Assembly (NCBI GenBank): GCA_963717765.1
Contig: CAVQWX010000001.1
Coordinates: 248,001 to 312,000 of the forward strand
Direction: 5' to 3'
Origin: JACDER01 sp963717765
GTDB taxonomy: Bacteria > Actinomycetota > Thermoleophilia > Gaiellales > Gaiellaceae
DNA: 64,000 nucleotides
A program made the translations under genes and the position numbers. Each line of letters begins with the position of its first letter. The first letter of the stretch is position 1. Of this stretch, positions 1 through 7,721 are shown piece after piece. The notes beneath the pieces are model-generated. The model was not told where the DNA came from. It worked only from the letters and a program-made list of their open reading frames with translations, and did no database searches.

Positions 1-173
1 GCGGCGGCCCGATCCTCGGCGTGATCGGCAACGTCTGGGGCATTCGCGCCGCGCTGGCGACGGGTGCAGCGGTGATCGCCCCCGCGCTCGCCCTGTACGG
101 GCGGGCGATCGCGCACCAGGGGCGCGAGCCCGAGCTGGAGGAGCTGCCCGCGGCTCAGCCGGGCGGCGTGTAG
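1..173 (+). CDS. C-terminal end of a membrane transporter, probably MFS (partial)
   Basis: Only the last 56 codons are present; the gene begins before the window. The visible part has a Gly/Ala/Val/Leu-rich hydrophobic stretch (GGPILGVIGN, then AALATGAAVIAPALALYGRAI) that looks like the final transmembrane helices of a major facilitator transporter, followed by a short charged, Pro-rich cytoplasmic tail. The stop codon (171-173) lies inside the 3' end of the convergent GNAT gene, a 19-bp overlap. The substrate cannot be judged from this fragment. Confidence 0.5.
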   Translation, partial: GGPILGVIGNVWGIRAALATGAAVIAPALALYGRAIAHQGREPELEELPAAQPGGV

Positions 174-883
174 ACCGGCCGCACGTAGGTGGGCTCGAAA
201 CCCGCGCGCAGCATGTTGCGGTACGAGGGGCCCGGCTCGTCCGCAATCCCGGTCTCGGTGACGAGCTGCCGGAGACCGAGCTCGCGTGCCCGCTCGAACC
301 GTTTGGCGAACACGGCGTTCTGCACTCCCCGGCCACGGTATTCCGGTTGCGTGGCGGCGACGCCCATCCATCCGACTTCGCCCAGGACGTACAGCATTCC
401 GCCCCCGACCGCTTCGTCCCCGTCGTAGGCGACGAAGCACTGCCAGTCGGGGTGGCCGAAGACGCCCGAGAGCCATTCGGCCTCCGGCGCCGGGATGCTC
501 CACGCGCGGCGCAGGTACGTCGCGACGTCGTGCCGCGAGCGTGCATCGCCCACGTCGAGATCCGTGTGCGCCTCGTATCGCTCGACGCCGCGGGAGAACT
601 TCTGCCATGCGCCGGCGGGAACGTATCCTCGCGCCGCCAGCTCGTCGTCCAGATCCGCCTCGGGGTCGAGCGTGATCCAGTACGGCCGGTCGTCGAACAC
701 GCCTTCGAGCTCCTCGAGGTCGTCGAGGTCGTACAGCCCCACGATTCGGTTCAGCTCCTTGATCGGCAGCCCGTCGACGCGGATGGCGATCGCGCCGCCC
801 GCCTCGCGCAGCAGCCCGCGCGGCTCCGGCACGTCGAACAGGCTGCGCAGCGCCTCGACCTCGACTCGCTCGCTTGCCTTCAT
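155..883 (-). CDS. GNAT family N-acetyltransferase
   Basis: A 242-residue protein whose C-terminal half carries the acetyl-CoA-binding GNAT fold: the motif A region reads GVAATQPEYRGRGVQNAVF (Q/R-x-x-G-x-G type), preceded by the beta-strand AVGGGMLYVLGEVGWMGV. The N-terminal half resembles the lid domain seen in two-domain GNAT proteins of actinobacteria. I start at ATG 883 (MKASERVEVEAL); a longer reading frame to 958 adds only an Arg-rich stretch without conservation signals and would run up to the ribosome-binding site of the divergent glnA. The acetyl acceptor is unknown. It may be a small-molecule (drug or amine) acetyltransferase. Confidence 0.85.
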   Translation of the reverse strand: MKASERVEVEALRSLFDVPEPRGLLREAGGAIAIRVDGLPIKELNRIVGLYDLDDLEELEGVFDDRPYWITLDPEADLDDELAARGYVPAGAWQKFSRGVERYEAHTDLDVGDARSRHDVATYLRRAWSIPAPEAEWLSGVFGHPDWQCFVAYDGDEAVGGGMLYVLGEVGWMGVAATQPEYRGRGVQNAVFAKRFERARELGLRQLVTETGIADEPGPSYRNMLRAGFEPTYVRPVYTPPG

Positions 884-971
884 GTGCCGATGGTAAGGTG
901 TCCTCGTCCGAAGGCGATGATGCCTCGGGCGCCTCAGGGCGCTCGGGGCTCTTTCCATTTAAGGAGGCGGA

Positions 972-2324
972 ATGAGCGTGGTCGAGAGCAGGAGCAGGGC
1001 AACGTCGAGCGAGGAGTCCCGCCGGGACGTGCTCAATCAGATCAAGGAGCAGGGGATCGACGACCTGCTGCTGTGGTTCACCGACCTCGAGGGGCACCTG
1101 AAGAGCTTCTCGATCACCCTGGCCGAGGTCGAGGGCGCGCTCGACGACGGGATGGGCTTCGACGGCTCGTCCATCACGGGCTTCAACGCCATCGAGGAGT
1201 CGGACATGGTCGCGATCCCCGATCCGGACACCTACCGCGTCCTCCCCGACGGCAAGACGGGCCGCATGATCTGCGACATCGTCACTCCCGACGGAAACGC
1301 GTACGACGGCGACCCGCGTTACGTCCTGCGCCGCGCGCTCGAGCGCATGGAGTCGCTCGGCTTCGACACCTTCAACGTCGGCCCCGAGGCCGAATACTTC
1401 CTGTTCAGGGACGAGAAAGGCACGGAGACGCTGGACGAGGGCGGCTACTTCGCGCAGACGACGATGGACGCGGCCACCGGGCTCCGCCGAGACACGATCC
1501 GCGCGCTCGAGTCGATGGGCATCCCGGTCGAGTACCACCACCACGAGGTGGGTCCGTCCCAGCACGAGATCGACATCCGCTACGCGAACGCGCTCGACAT
1601 GGCGGACTACATGCTCACGTACAGGCTCGTCGTCAAGGAGGTCGCCAAGCAGCACGGCTACCACGCGACCTTCATGCCGAAGCCGCTCTTCGGCGAGAAC
1701 GGCTCGGGCATGCACACGCACCAGTCGCTCTTCACCGACGGGCGCAACGCGTTCTTCGACGAAGACGACAAGTGGCACCTCTCGGCGGCGGGCAAGGCCT
1801 TCATCGCCGGCCAGCTCCGGCACGCGCGCGAGATCTCCGCCGTCTTCGCGCAGTGGGTCAACTCGTACAAGCGGCTCGTCCCCGGCTTCGAGGCTCCGGT
1901 CTACGTCGCCTGGTCGCAGCGAAACCGTTCGGCGCTGATCCGCATCCCGCTGTACAAGCCGGGATCGGAGCAGGCGACGCGAGCGGAGATCCGCTGTCCC
2001 GATCCGGCCTGTAACCCGTACCTCACCTTCGCGACGCTCCTGCACGCCGGTCTCGAGGGGATCGAGCAGGGCTACGAGCTTCCGGACCCGATGGAGACGA
2101 ACCTGTACCACCTGACCACGGAGCAGCGGAGGGCGCGCGGCATCGAGTCGCTCCCCGAGACCCTCGGCGAGGCGATCGACGCGCTGGCAGAGTCGGAACT
2201 GGCGCGCAAGGCCCTCGGCCCGCATATCTTCGACCGCTACGTCGAGCTGAAGCGGAAGGAATGGGACGAGTATCGGGTCCAGCTGACGCAGTGGGAGATG
2301 GACCGGTACCTCGCGGTGCTTTAG
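972..2324 (+). CDS. glnA: Glutamine synthetase, type I (GlnA2/GSI-alpha-like)
   Basis: Makes glutamine from glutamate, ammonia and ATP in the cytoplasm. The 450-residue protein has the family landmarks in order: FDGSS (63-67), the metal-binding GPEAEYF (E139, E141), EVGPSQHEID (E192 onward), GSGMHTH (245-250) and the ATP/phosphate loop around R319-R324. It lacks the roughly 25-residue insert of GSI-beta enzymes and is close in length to actinobacterial GlnA2. A tyrosine (Y379, NLYHL) sits where GSI-beta enzymes are adenylylated, but the following residues differ from the usual NLYDLPPEE. The start is fixed by a strong Shine-Dalgarno (AAGGAGG at 961-967). The 3' end overlaps the convergent membrane-protein gene by 4 bp. 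Confidence 0.95.
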   Translation: MSVVESRSRATSSEESRRDVLNQIKEQGIDDLLLWFTDLEGHLKSFSITLAEVEGALDDGMGFDGSSITGFNAIEESDMVAIPDPDTYRVLPDGKTGRMICDIVTPDGNAYDGDPRYVLRRALERMESLGFDTFNVGPEAEYFLFRDEKGTETLDEGGYFAQTTMDAATGLRRDTIRALESMGIPVEYHHHEVGPSQHEIDIRYANALDMADYMLTYRLVVKEVAKQHGYHATFMPKPLFGENGSGMHTHQSLFTDGRNAFFDEDDKWHLSAAGKAFIAGQLRHAREISAVFAQWVNSYKRLVPGFEAPVYVAWSQRNRSALIRIPLYKPGSEQATRAEIRCPDPACNPYLTFATLLHAGLEGIEQGYELPDPMETNLYHLTTEQRRARGIESLPETLGEAIDALAESELARKALGPHIFDRYVELKRKEWDEYRVQLTQWEMDRYLAVL

Positions 2325-2764
2325 ATCGAAGGCTTGGCCGACATGAAGAACCAGGCCACGCCGAGCGCCAGCGCGTAGAGCGTCGCGACTCCGGCCAGCC
2401 ACGGGCCCAGGCGCGGCCGCCTGCGCGCGAGCCAGCCGAGAATGAGCAGAATGATCGTCAGCGCGGCCGCGACTTCGGCCAGATGGATCCCCGCTTCGGC
2501 CCACCCGGGCGTGCTCTCGTCGAGCCCCTCGTGGTCGATCAGCCAGTAGCCGCCGAAGTACATGACGATCCACGCCGGGAGGACCAGCACGAGAGTCGTC
2601 CAGAAGGCGATGCGGCGGAGCAGCCGCGCGTGTGCCGGGATGCGCAGTGCTGCGATCGACACGATCGCCACAGCGAGGACGCCGCCGAACAACGCGAGCG
2701 CGCCAAAGACGTGGACGAAGAACTGGCTCCCACAGGTCGGCCCGCACAGCGAAGCGATGGTCAT
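2321..2764 (-). CDS. Small integral membrane protein, four predicted helices
   Basis: A 147-residue hydrophobic protein with about four membrane segments (near residues 15-40, 50-72, 88-108 and 118-140). No catalytic motif is visible and I do not recognise a named family. It lies immediately downstream of, and overlaps by 4 bp, the 157-residue membrane protein at 2761-3234; both have a similar pattern of short helices separated by Arg-rich loops. They are probably co-transcribed and could form a hetero-oligomer or be diverged copies of one fold. The stop lies within the end of glnA (convergent). Confidence 0.7.
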   Translation of the reverse strand: MTIASLCGPTCGSQFFVHVFGALALFGGVLAVAIVSIAALRIPAHARLLRRIAFWTTLVLVLPAWIVMYFGGYWLIDHEGLDESTPGWAEAGIHLAEVAAALTIILLILGWLARRRPRLGPWLAGVATLYALALGVAWFFMSAKPSI

Positions 2765-3234
2765 GCGCCCGGCTTCCAGACCATCAGTACGAGCGCGGCG
2801 ATGACCGCCGCGCCGCCGAAGTAGCTCAGGATGAGCGAGATCGGGTCGCGAAGACGTTGTTTGAGCGCGACACTTGGAGCGTCACCCTTCTCGGCGAGCT
2901 CCTCCGCCAGTTGGCGCGTCGCGTCGTCGCGGCGGCCGCCGATCGCGCCGACGACGTTGCCTGCGACCAGGAGAACGACGGCGCCGACGATCCAGGCCTC
3001 GCCGTAGGAGTACCCCCTCTCGTCTACCAGCCACAAACCGAAAACGAGGAGCAGAATGCTTCCGGTCACGATTCCCACGACGGGTATCCGGATCAGGCCC
3101 AGCAGGAGCGCGATTTCGCTGGGTCGCTCGCGGCCCTGTGCCGCGATGTCGAGGACGATCGCCACAACGGCCCCGCCCACCAGCAGAAACGCGCCTGTGA
3201 CGTGCAGGAACAGAAGCCAGTCGTACGTGGACAT
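2761..3234 (-). CDS. DUF2269-like integral membrane protein
   Basis: A 157-residue protein that begins with the typical DUF2269 pattern YDWLLFLHVTGAFLLVGG, followed by three further hydrophobic segments and a cytoplasmic stretch near residues 100-130. I start at ATG 3234; the frame is open further upstream to 3360 but that extension runs through the first codons of the divergent histidine kinase gene and is Ser/Arg-rich, unlike a real N-terminus. The intergenic space to the kinase start is only 25 bp, so any promoter for either gene must overlap the other's leader or coding sequence. The function of the family is unknown. Confidence 0.75.
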   Translation of the reverse strand: MSTYDWLLFLHVTGAFLLVGGAVVAIVLDIAAQGRERPSEIALLLGLIRIPVVGIVTGSILLLVFGLWLVDERGYSYGEAWIVGAVVLLVAGNVVGAIGGRRDDATRQLAEELAEKGDAPSVALKQRLRDPISLILSYFGGAAVIAALVLMVWKPGA

Positions 3235-3259
3235 CGCGCTCGAGACGATAATCGGAACC

Positions 3260-4666
3260 ATGGACGCCACTGACCGCCACCTACGCTTGCTGACCGAAAC
3301 GATCGAAGCGGTCAACTCGACCCTCGACCTCGACGAGGTGCTCTCGCTGGTCGCGAGCAAGGTTGCGGCCGCGCTGGAGGCCGACGCCTGCTTCGTCTAC
3401 CTGTACGACGATCGCGCCGACGAGCTCGTCCTGCGCGCGACGCACGGCACGCGGGTGGAGGAGATGACACGCACGCCGCGGATGCGGCCCGGGGAGGGAA
3501 TCACCGGCTCGGCCGGCGCGAGCCGGGAGCCGATCATGATCGCCGAGAAAGCGCATCTCGACCCACGCTTCAAGGCTTTCCAGAACCTCCCCGAGGACGA
3601 ATACGAGTCGATTCTCGCCGTCCCCATCCTCGCGCGGGAGAAGCTCGCCGGCGCCCTCAACGTGCGCACGCGGGCGCCCCGTTCGTTCTCCGCGGCAGAG
3701 GTCGACTTGTTGCTCGCGATCGCCGCCCAGGTGGCGCAGCCGATCGAGCACGCGAAGCTGTACCGGGAGGCACGGCGCCGCGTGGACGAGCTCGAGGCGC
3801 TCGCGCGCATCTCGGAGGCGGTCTCCGAGTCGCTCTACCTTGAAGAGTCGCTGGAGGCGATCGTCAAGACGACGATGGACGCGGTCGGCGCGACCGGGGC
3901 CGCGCTCGTCCTCGAGGACGGCAAGATCGCGTGGCCGGAGGGCCGCGCGGGCGCGTACAACGTGCGAATGCCGTTGCGGTGGAAGCGGCGGCAAATCGGC
4001 GAGCTCGTCTGTGACCGCAATACGCGCTTCACGGACGAGGAGCGCGCACTGCTCGCCTCGATCGCCCACCACGCGGCGGTTGCCCTGGAGCACGGGCGCG
4101 CTGTCATGCGCGGCGTCCTCGCCCAGGAGATCCACCACCGTGTCAAGAACAACCTCCAAACCGTCGCCTCGCTCCTCCGTCTACAGGCGCGCAGCGCCGA
4201 CTCCGTCAATCCGCGCAAGGCGCTGGACGACTCGGTCAACCGCATCCTCGCGATCGCCGCCGTACACGAAGTGCTGACCGAGCACAGGGACGACGACGTG
4301 GAGCTGGCGGAGCTCGTCGACCGCCTCCGGGCGATGCTCGTCCAAGGGCTCGGCGCGGCCAAGCAGGTGGAGACCGAGCTCGAGCCGGTCTCGCTGGCCG
4401 GCAACCGCGCGACCGCTCTTGCCCTCGTCTTCAGCGAGCTCTTCCAGAACGCGCTCGAGCACGGCGGCGCGACGGTGCGGATCGAGCTGGCGCGGAGGGA
4501 CGGCGACGTCCTGCTGACGATCTCGGACGACGGCGGCGGCCTGAACGGCGGGCCGGAAGGCACCGGCCTGTCCATCGTGCGTGCGCTCGTCCGAGACGAG
4601 CTCCGGGGCTCGCTGCGCCTCGCCGACGACGACGGCCTGCGCGCGGAGGTCGTCTTCCCAAGCTAA
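3260..4666 (+). CDS. pdtaS: GAF-domain sensor histidine kinase of the HisKA_2 class (PdtaS-like)
   Basis: A 468-residue soluble kinase without membrane segments. A GAF domain covers about residues 15-160, a second, more degenerate GAF-like segment about 175-285, then the HisKA_2 dimerisation/phosphoacceptor helix with EIHHRVKNNLQ (H292/H293), and a HATPase domain with the N box SELFQNALEHG and the G box SDDGGGL...GTGLSIV. The order matches mycobacterial PdtaS, which phosphorylates the ANTAR regulator PdtaR; an ANTAR regulator lies 280 bp downstream. The start chosen is ATG 3260; a longer frame back to 3056 reads through the opposite gene. The stop overlaps the next ATG (TAATG). Confidence 0.88.
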   Translation: MDATDRHLRLLTETIEAVNSTLDLDEVLSLVASKVAAALEADACFVYLYDDRADELVLRATHGTRVEEMTRTPRMRPGEGITGSAGASREPIMIAEKAHLDPRFKAFQNLPEDEYESILAVPILAREKLAGALNVRTRAPRSFSAAEVDLLLAIAAQVAQPIEHAKLYREARRRVDELEALARISEAVSESLYLEESLEAIVKTTMDAVGATGAALVLEDGKIAWPEGRAGAYNVRMPLRWKRRQIGELVCDRNTRFTDEERALLASIAHHAAVALEHGRAVMRGVLAQEIHHRVKNNLQTVASLLRLQARSADSVNPRKALDDSVNRILAIAAVHEVLTEHRDDDVELAELVDRLRAMLVQGLGAAKQVETELEPVSLAGNRATALALVFSELFQNALEHGGATVRIELARRDGDVLLTISDDGGGLNGGPEGTGLSIVRALVRDELRGSLRLADDDGLRAEVVFPS

Positions 4667-4983
4667 TGGAGCTCGACCGTTTCAGCTTCGTCCTCCTCCG
4701 GCGCGGCCCGCGCGCTGACGAGTTCTCGGAGGAGGAGCTCGACCGTTTCCAAGAAGCGCATCTGGCGCACCTCGCCGCAATGAAGGAGCGCGGCGTGATG
4801 GCGGTCGCGGGGCCGTTCAGCGAGCAGCCCGACGAGACCTGGCGCGGCTTCTGCCTGTACACGGTGGAGCTGGCGGAGGCGCGGCGCCTGGCCGAGTCGG
4901 ACCCGTCCGTGCAGGCTGGTCGCATGGCCGTCCAGGTCTTCAACTGGTGGACGAGGAAGGGGACCGTCCGATTCGAGTTCTGA
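4666..4983 (+). CDS. YciI-like (YCII-related) small protein
   Basis: A 105-residue protein with the YCII-domain pattern: an N-terminal beta-strand (FSFVLLRRGP), a helix with HLAHLAAMKERGVMAVAGPFSE, and the late motif ARRLAESDPSVQAGRMAVQVFNWW. Members form dimeric ferredoxin-like folds; several are small enzymes or ligand-binding proteins of unclear substrate. It sits between the kinase and response-regulator genes, overlapping the kinase stop by 1 bp and the regulator by 37 bp, so it is translationally coupled to a two-component system. The conserved Asp of the DP motif and an upstream His are both present, so it may be catalytically competent. Confidence 0.8.
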   Translation: MELDRFSFVLLRRGPRADEFSEEELDRFQEAHLAHLAAMKERGVMAVAGPFSEQPDETWRGFCLYTVELAEARRLAESDPSVQAGRMAVQVFNWWTRKGTVRFEF

Positions 4984-5543
4984 TCGCAGAGGACGAGACG
5001 ATCATCCGGCTCGACCTCAAACAGCTGCTCGAGGTTGCCGGCTTCGACGTGTGCGCGGAGGCGAAGGACGGCGCCGAGGCGGTCGAGCTCGCCCGCTCCG
5101 CGCAGCCCGACCTGGCCGTGCTCGACGTGAAGATGCCGAATCTGGACGGGATCGAGGCCGCGCGCGCCATCCTGGACGAGCGCCCGATCCCGATCGTGAT
5201 GCTGACCGCCTACGGTCAGGAAGAGCTGGTCTCGCGAGCGGTCGAGGCGGGGGTGTTCGGCTATCTCGTGAAACCGTTTCGCGAGTCGGATCTGCTTCCG
5301 GCGATCCACACAGCGCGAGCCCGGCACCGCGAGCTGGTCGAGCTGCGCGAGGAGACAGAGTCGCTCGCGGCGGCCCTGGCCGCGCGCAAGACGATCGAGC
5401 GGGCGAAGGGGCTCCTGATGGAGCGGGAGGGCCTGTCCGAGGACGACGCGTTCGCGCGCCTGCGCAAGGCAAGTCAGGTCTCCGGGCGTCCGATGCAGGT
5501 CGTGGCGGAAGCCGTGCTCGCGACCTTCGGGACTCACCTTTGA
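4947..5543 (+). CDS. pdtaR: ANTAR-domain response regulator (PdtaR-like antiterminator)
   Basis: A 198-residue protein: receiver domain (about 8-125) with acidic pair E15/D16, phosphoacceptor D60 (LAVLDVKMPN), T87 and K109, followed by a coiled-coil linker and an ANTAR RNA-binding domain (about 135-190) with IERAKGLLMEREGLSEDDAFARLRKAS. ANTAR proteins bind paired hexaloop hairpins in leader RNAs and prevent termination once phosphorylated. The partner kinase is at 3260-4666. The start is GTG 4947, inside the YciI-like gene, which gives the normal length before the first receiver strand (RVLIAED). Targets are unknown; glnA upstream is a reasonable suspect because ANTAR systems often control nitrogen genes. 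Confidence 0.92.
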   Translation: MDEEGDRPIRVLIAEDETIIRLDLKQLLEVAGFDVCAEAKDGAEAVELARSAQPDLAVLDVKMPNLDGIEAARAILDERPIPIVMLTAYGQEELVSRAVEAGVFGYLVKPFRESDLLPAIHTARARHRELVELREETESLAAALAARKTIERAKGLLMEREGLSEDDAFARLRKASQVSGRPMQVVAEAVLATFGTHL

Positions 5544-5567
5544 CCCAGTGGGCAAAATGAAGGTGCG

Positions 5568-6398
5568 ATGTCGATTCTCCACTCGTACCGCTGGCGCCGC
5601 AGGATCGCCTTCACTGCCATCGGGGTGGCCGTCGCCGCGCCGCTCATCTGGCTCGGCGTCCGCTACTCCGATCCCGGCAACCCGGAGAACGCCAACGGGC
5701 CGACGGTGGCCGACTACGTGCAGACGAAGAACGTGCCGTTCACGCCTGCCCAGCGCCACCAGGTACACCAGGTTCTGAAGCAGTTCATCGCGACCGCGGT
5801 CGTCCGCAAGAACGTAGCGCAGGCATGGAACATTGCCGGCCCGACTTTGAAAGAGGGCTTGACGCGCGAGCAGTGGGACAAGGGCAACCTTCCCGTCATC
5901 CCGTATCCCGCGCTCGACAAGGGATGGGGGAACTGGAGCTTCGTGCAGTACTCCTATGCGGAAGGGCAGAAGCACACTGTGGGGGTCGAGGTCTTCCTCT
6001 TTCCCAAGCCGAAGTCGGGCTGGTCGGCGATGACCGCGGACGTCGAGGTCTTCAAGAACCCGAAGAAGCACTGGCTCGTCGACTACTGGATGCCCAAGCG
6101 CTTCCACGGGCCGCCGGCGGTCGCGCACACTACCAAGGCGAAGGTGAGCGCAAAGAAGCTGCGCGAGCGCCATGCGGTGAAGGCCAAGGCCAAGACGACG
6201 CCGAAGACGGACGCCACCACGGCCACGCAGGACACGGCGCGCGCCCGCGGCGCGTGGTGGGCGCTTCCGATCGGCATCCTCGGGCTGGCCATCCTGCTCC
6301 CGCTGACGATCGGCATGTTCGTCTGGTATCGCAACCGCAAGGCGGAGCGTGCGTACTTCCGCTCGGCCGGCGATGGCAACTCAGGCTCCAACACGTAG
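5568..6398 (+). CDS. Membrane-anchored protein with helices at both ends, function unknown
   Basis: A 276-residue protein: a short basic N-terminus, one membrane helix (about 13-31), a 190-residue external region (DYVQTKNVPFTPAQ..., with WDKGNLPVIPYP and GWGNWSFVQYSYAEG), a long Lys/Ala/Thr-rich linker (about 185-225), and a second helix (about 228-250) followed by a charged tail. No catalytic motif is recognised. The external part has the look of an NTF2-like or DUF-type extracellular domain. It starts 24 bp after the ANTAR gene and its 3' end overlaps clpS by 26 bp, so it may belong to the same transcript. Confidence 0.7.
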   Translation: MSILHSYRWRRRIAFTAIGVAVAAPLIWLGVRYSDPGNPENANGPTVADYVQTKNVPFTPAQRHQVHQVLKQFIATAVVRKNVAQAWNIAGPTLKEGLTREQWDKGNLPVIPYPALDKGWGNWSFVQYSYAEGQKHTVGVEVFLFPKPKSGWSAMTADVEVFKNPKKHWLVDYWMPKRFHGPPAVAHTTKAKVSAKKLRERHAVKAKAKTTPKTDATTATQDTARARGAWWALPIGILGLAILLPLTIGMFVWYRNRKAERAYFRSAGDGNSGSNT

Positions 6399-6666
6399 GG
6401 CCCGGCCACGGCGGCCGGGCGAGGGAACGGGCGACGCCTGGCGCGTGATCGTGCTGAACGACGACCACAACACGTTCCAGGGAGTCGCTTTCGCCCTTGC
6501 CAGCGTGCTCCCCTCCACGAGCTACGAGCAGGGGATGGACATGGCGAACCGGATCCATAACTCGGGACAGGCGATCGTCTGGTCCGGACACAAGGAAGCG
6601 GCCGAGCTGTACTGGAACCAGCTCCAGGGGCACGGCCTGACCATGGCTCCGCTCGAGAAGGGGTAG
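6373..6666 (+). CDS. clpS: ATP-dependent Clp protease adaptor ClpS
   Basis: A 97-residue protein with a disordered Arg/Pro-rich N-terminal tail (about 1-22) and the ClpS core beginning at WRVIVLNDDHNTF (23-35), where the Asn-Asp-Asp triplet forms part of the pocket that recognises N-degron residues. ClpS binds the ClpA/ClpC N-domain and delivers N-end-rule substrates. ATG 6373 is chosen over the GTG at 6349 because it needs less overlap with the upstream gene and gives the usual length. The C-terminal helix (YEQGMDMANRIHNSGQA) is typical of actinobacterial ClpS. Confidence 0.9.
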   Translation: MATQAPTRRARPRRPGEGTGDAWRVIVLNDDHNTFQGVAFALASVLPSTSYEQGMDMANRIHNSGQAIVWSGHKEAAELYWNQLQGHGLTMAPLEKG

Positions 6667-6694
6667 GCTCACGGCGTGATGACGGTGGTCTTCC

Positions 6695-7399
6695 GTGGCC
6701 GTTCAACGCGCCAGACGGGCGCGCCGGCCCGCGCGCTCCCAGCACTTCCTCCGCGATAGGGGACTCGCAGAGGAGCTCGTAACCCTGGCGGGAGTTTCCC
6801 GCCGCGATCTCGTGCTCGAGATCGGCGCAGGCGACGGCGCGATCACGTCGGTCCTCGCACGGCGAGCCGGATACGTGATCGCCCACGAGATCGACTCCTC
6901 GCTGGCGATGCGGCTGAGGGAACGTTTCGGGCCGCTGTCCTCCGTTCTGGTCGTGGAGGGAGACGCGTTCGCGCAGCCTGTCCCCCGCCTGCCCTTCCGT
7001 GCGGTCTCGAACGTCCCCTTCCACGAGACGACCCGTGCCCTACGGCTGCTGCTCGACGACCCGCGTGGGTCGCTCGAGCGCGCCGCGCTGATCGTGCAAT
7101 GGGAGGTCGCGCGGAAGCGGGCGCGCGGGGATACGCTGCTCGGCCTCGGCTGGGCGCCGTGGTGGGAGCTGCGCCTCGTCCGTCAGGTTCCCGCTTCAGC
7201 GTTTCGGCCTCGGCCTTCGGTGGACGCCGGGATCCTCGTCGCCGTCCGCCGGGCCGAACCGCTGCTGCCGCCCGCGCAGGCGAGGGCCTTTCGCGCTCTC
7301 TTGCGCCGCGGCTTCGGGCGCCGGCGTCAGCCCGCGGGGCTCGACGAGTGGCTCGAGCTCTTCAGAGCAGCCAGTTGCAGAGGACGCCGAGGCCGATGA
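6695..7399 (+). CDS. Erm/KsgA-family rRNA adenine N6-methyltransferase (Erm-like)
   Basis: A 234-residue SAM-dependent methyltransferase. Landmarks: SQHFLRD (15-21), a signature of Erm proteins; motif I EIGAGDG (42-48); acidic residue E65 binding the ribose; D90; and the catalytic motif IV NVPFH (106-110). The Arg-rich N-terminus and short length fit actinobacterial Erm enzymes that methylate A2058 of 23S rRNA and give macrolide/lincosamide resistance, rather than KsgA (usually about 270 aa, NLPY). Start GTG 6695. The last 38 bp overlap the convergent membrane-protein gene. It lies next to an ABC-F gene, another ribosome-associated family. Substrate assignment is by motif only. Confidence 0.75.
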   Translation: MAVQRARRARRPARSQHFLRDRGLAEELVTLAGVSRRDLVLEIGAGDGAITSVLARRAGYVIAHEIDSSLAMRLRERFGPLSSVLVVEGDAFAQPVPRLPFRAVSNVPFHETTRALRLLLDDPRGSLERAALIVQWEVARKRARGDTLLGLGWAPWWELRLVRQVPASAFRPRPSVDAGILVAVRRAEPLLPPAQARAFRALLRRGFGRRRQPAGLDEWLELFRAASCRGRRGR

Positions 7400-7721
7400 C
7401 CAGCAGGCCGACGAGCACGTACGCGCCGCGCATCGCCTGCATGCGCCTCATGTTCAGGTCGCTTCGCATCGTCTCCTCGTAGCCGGGCGCGATGCTGCGG
7501 CCGCTGAAGCCGCCGATCGTCACGACGATGAGTGCCGAGCCGCCGATGTAGAGACCGAGCGGGACGGAACGGGAAGGATCGGTTCCGCGGAAATGGCCGA
7601 CGAGCAGCGCGATTCCGATCGATACGGCGGAAGCGACGAGCACCCAGAGGAAGAGGCGGAGCAGTCCGCGGAGGATCCACCCTGGGAACGCGATCGTCCG
7701 CTCCTTGGGAGGCACGACCAT
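7362..7721 (-). CDS. Small membrane protein, two to three helices
   Basis: A 119-residue hydrophobic protein with helices near residues 15-42, 53-70 and 98-118, and a short cytoplasmic loop (GYEETMRSDLNMRRMQAMRG). No recognised family. Its ATG overlaps the ABC-F stop codon by 1 bp (TGATG), so it is translationally coupled to that gene. Its 3' end overlaps the convergent Erm-like gene by 38 bp. Confidence 0.65.
   Translation of the reverse strand: MVVPPKERTIAFPGWILRGLLRLFLWVLVASAVSIGIALLVGHFRGTDPSRSVPLGLYIGGSALIVVTIGGFSGRSIAPGYEETMRSDLNMRRMQAMRGAYVLVGLLVIGLGVLCNWLL

Noticed and set aside
347..2014. 555-codon plus-strand open frame over GNAT and glnA
   Set aside because: Frame-shifted shadow of glnA; no domain pattern.
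4431..6173. 580-codon open frame on the minus strand across the kinase, YciI and ANTAR region
   Set aside because: Arg/Leu-rich composition typical of high-GC antisense shadows; three well-supported genes lie opposite.
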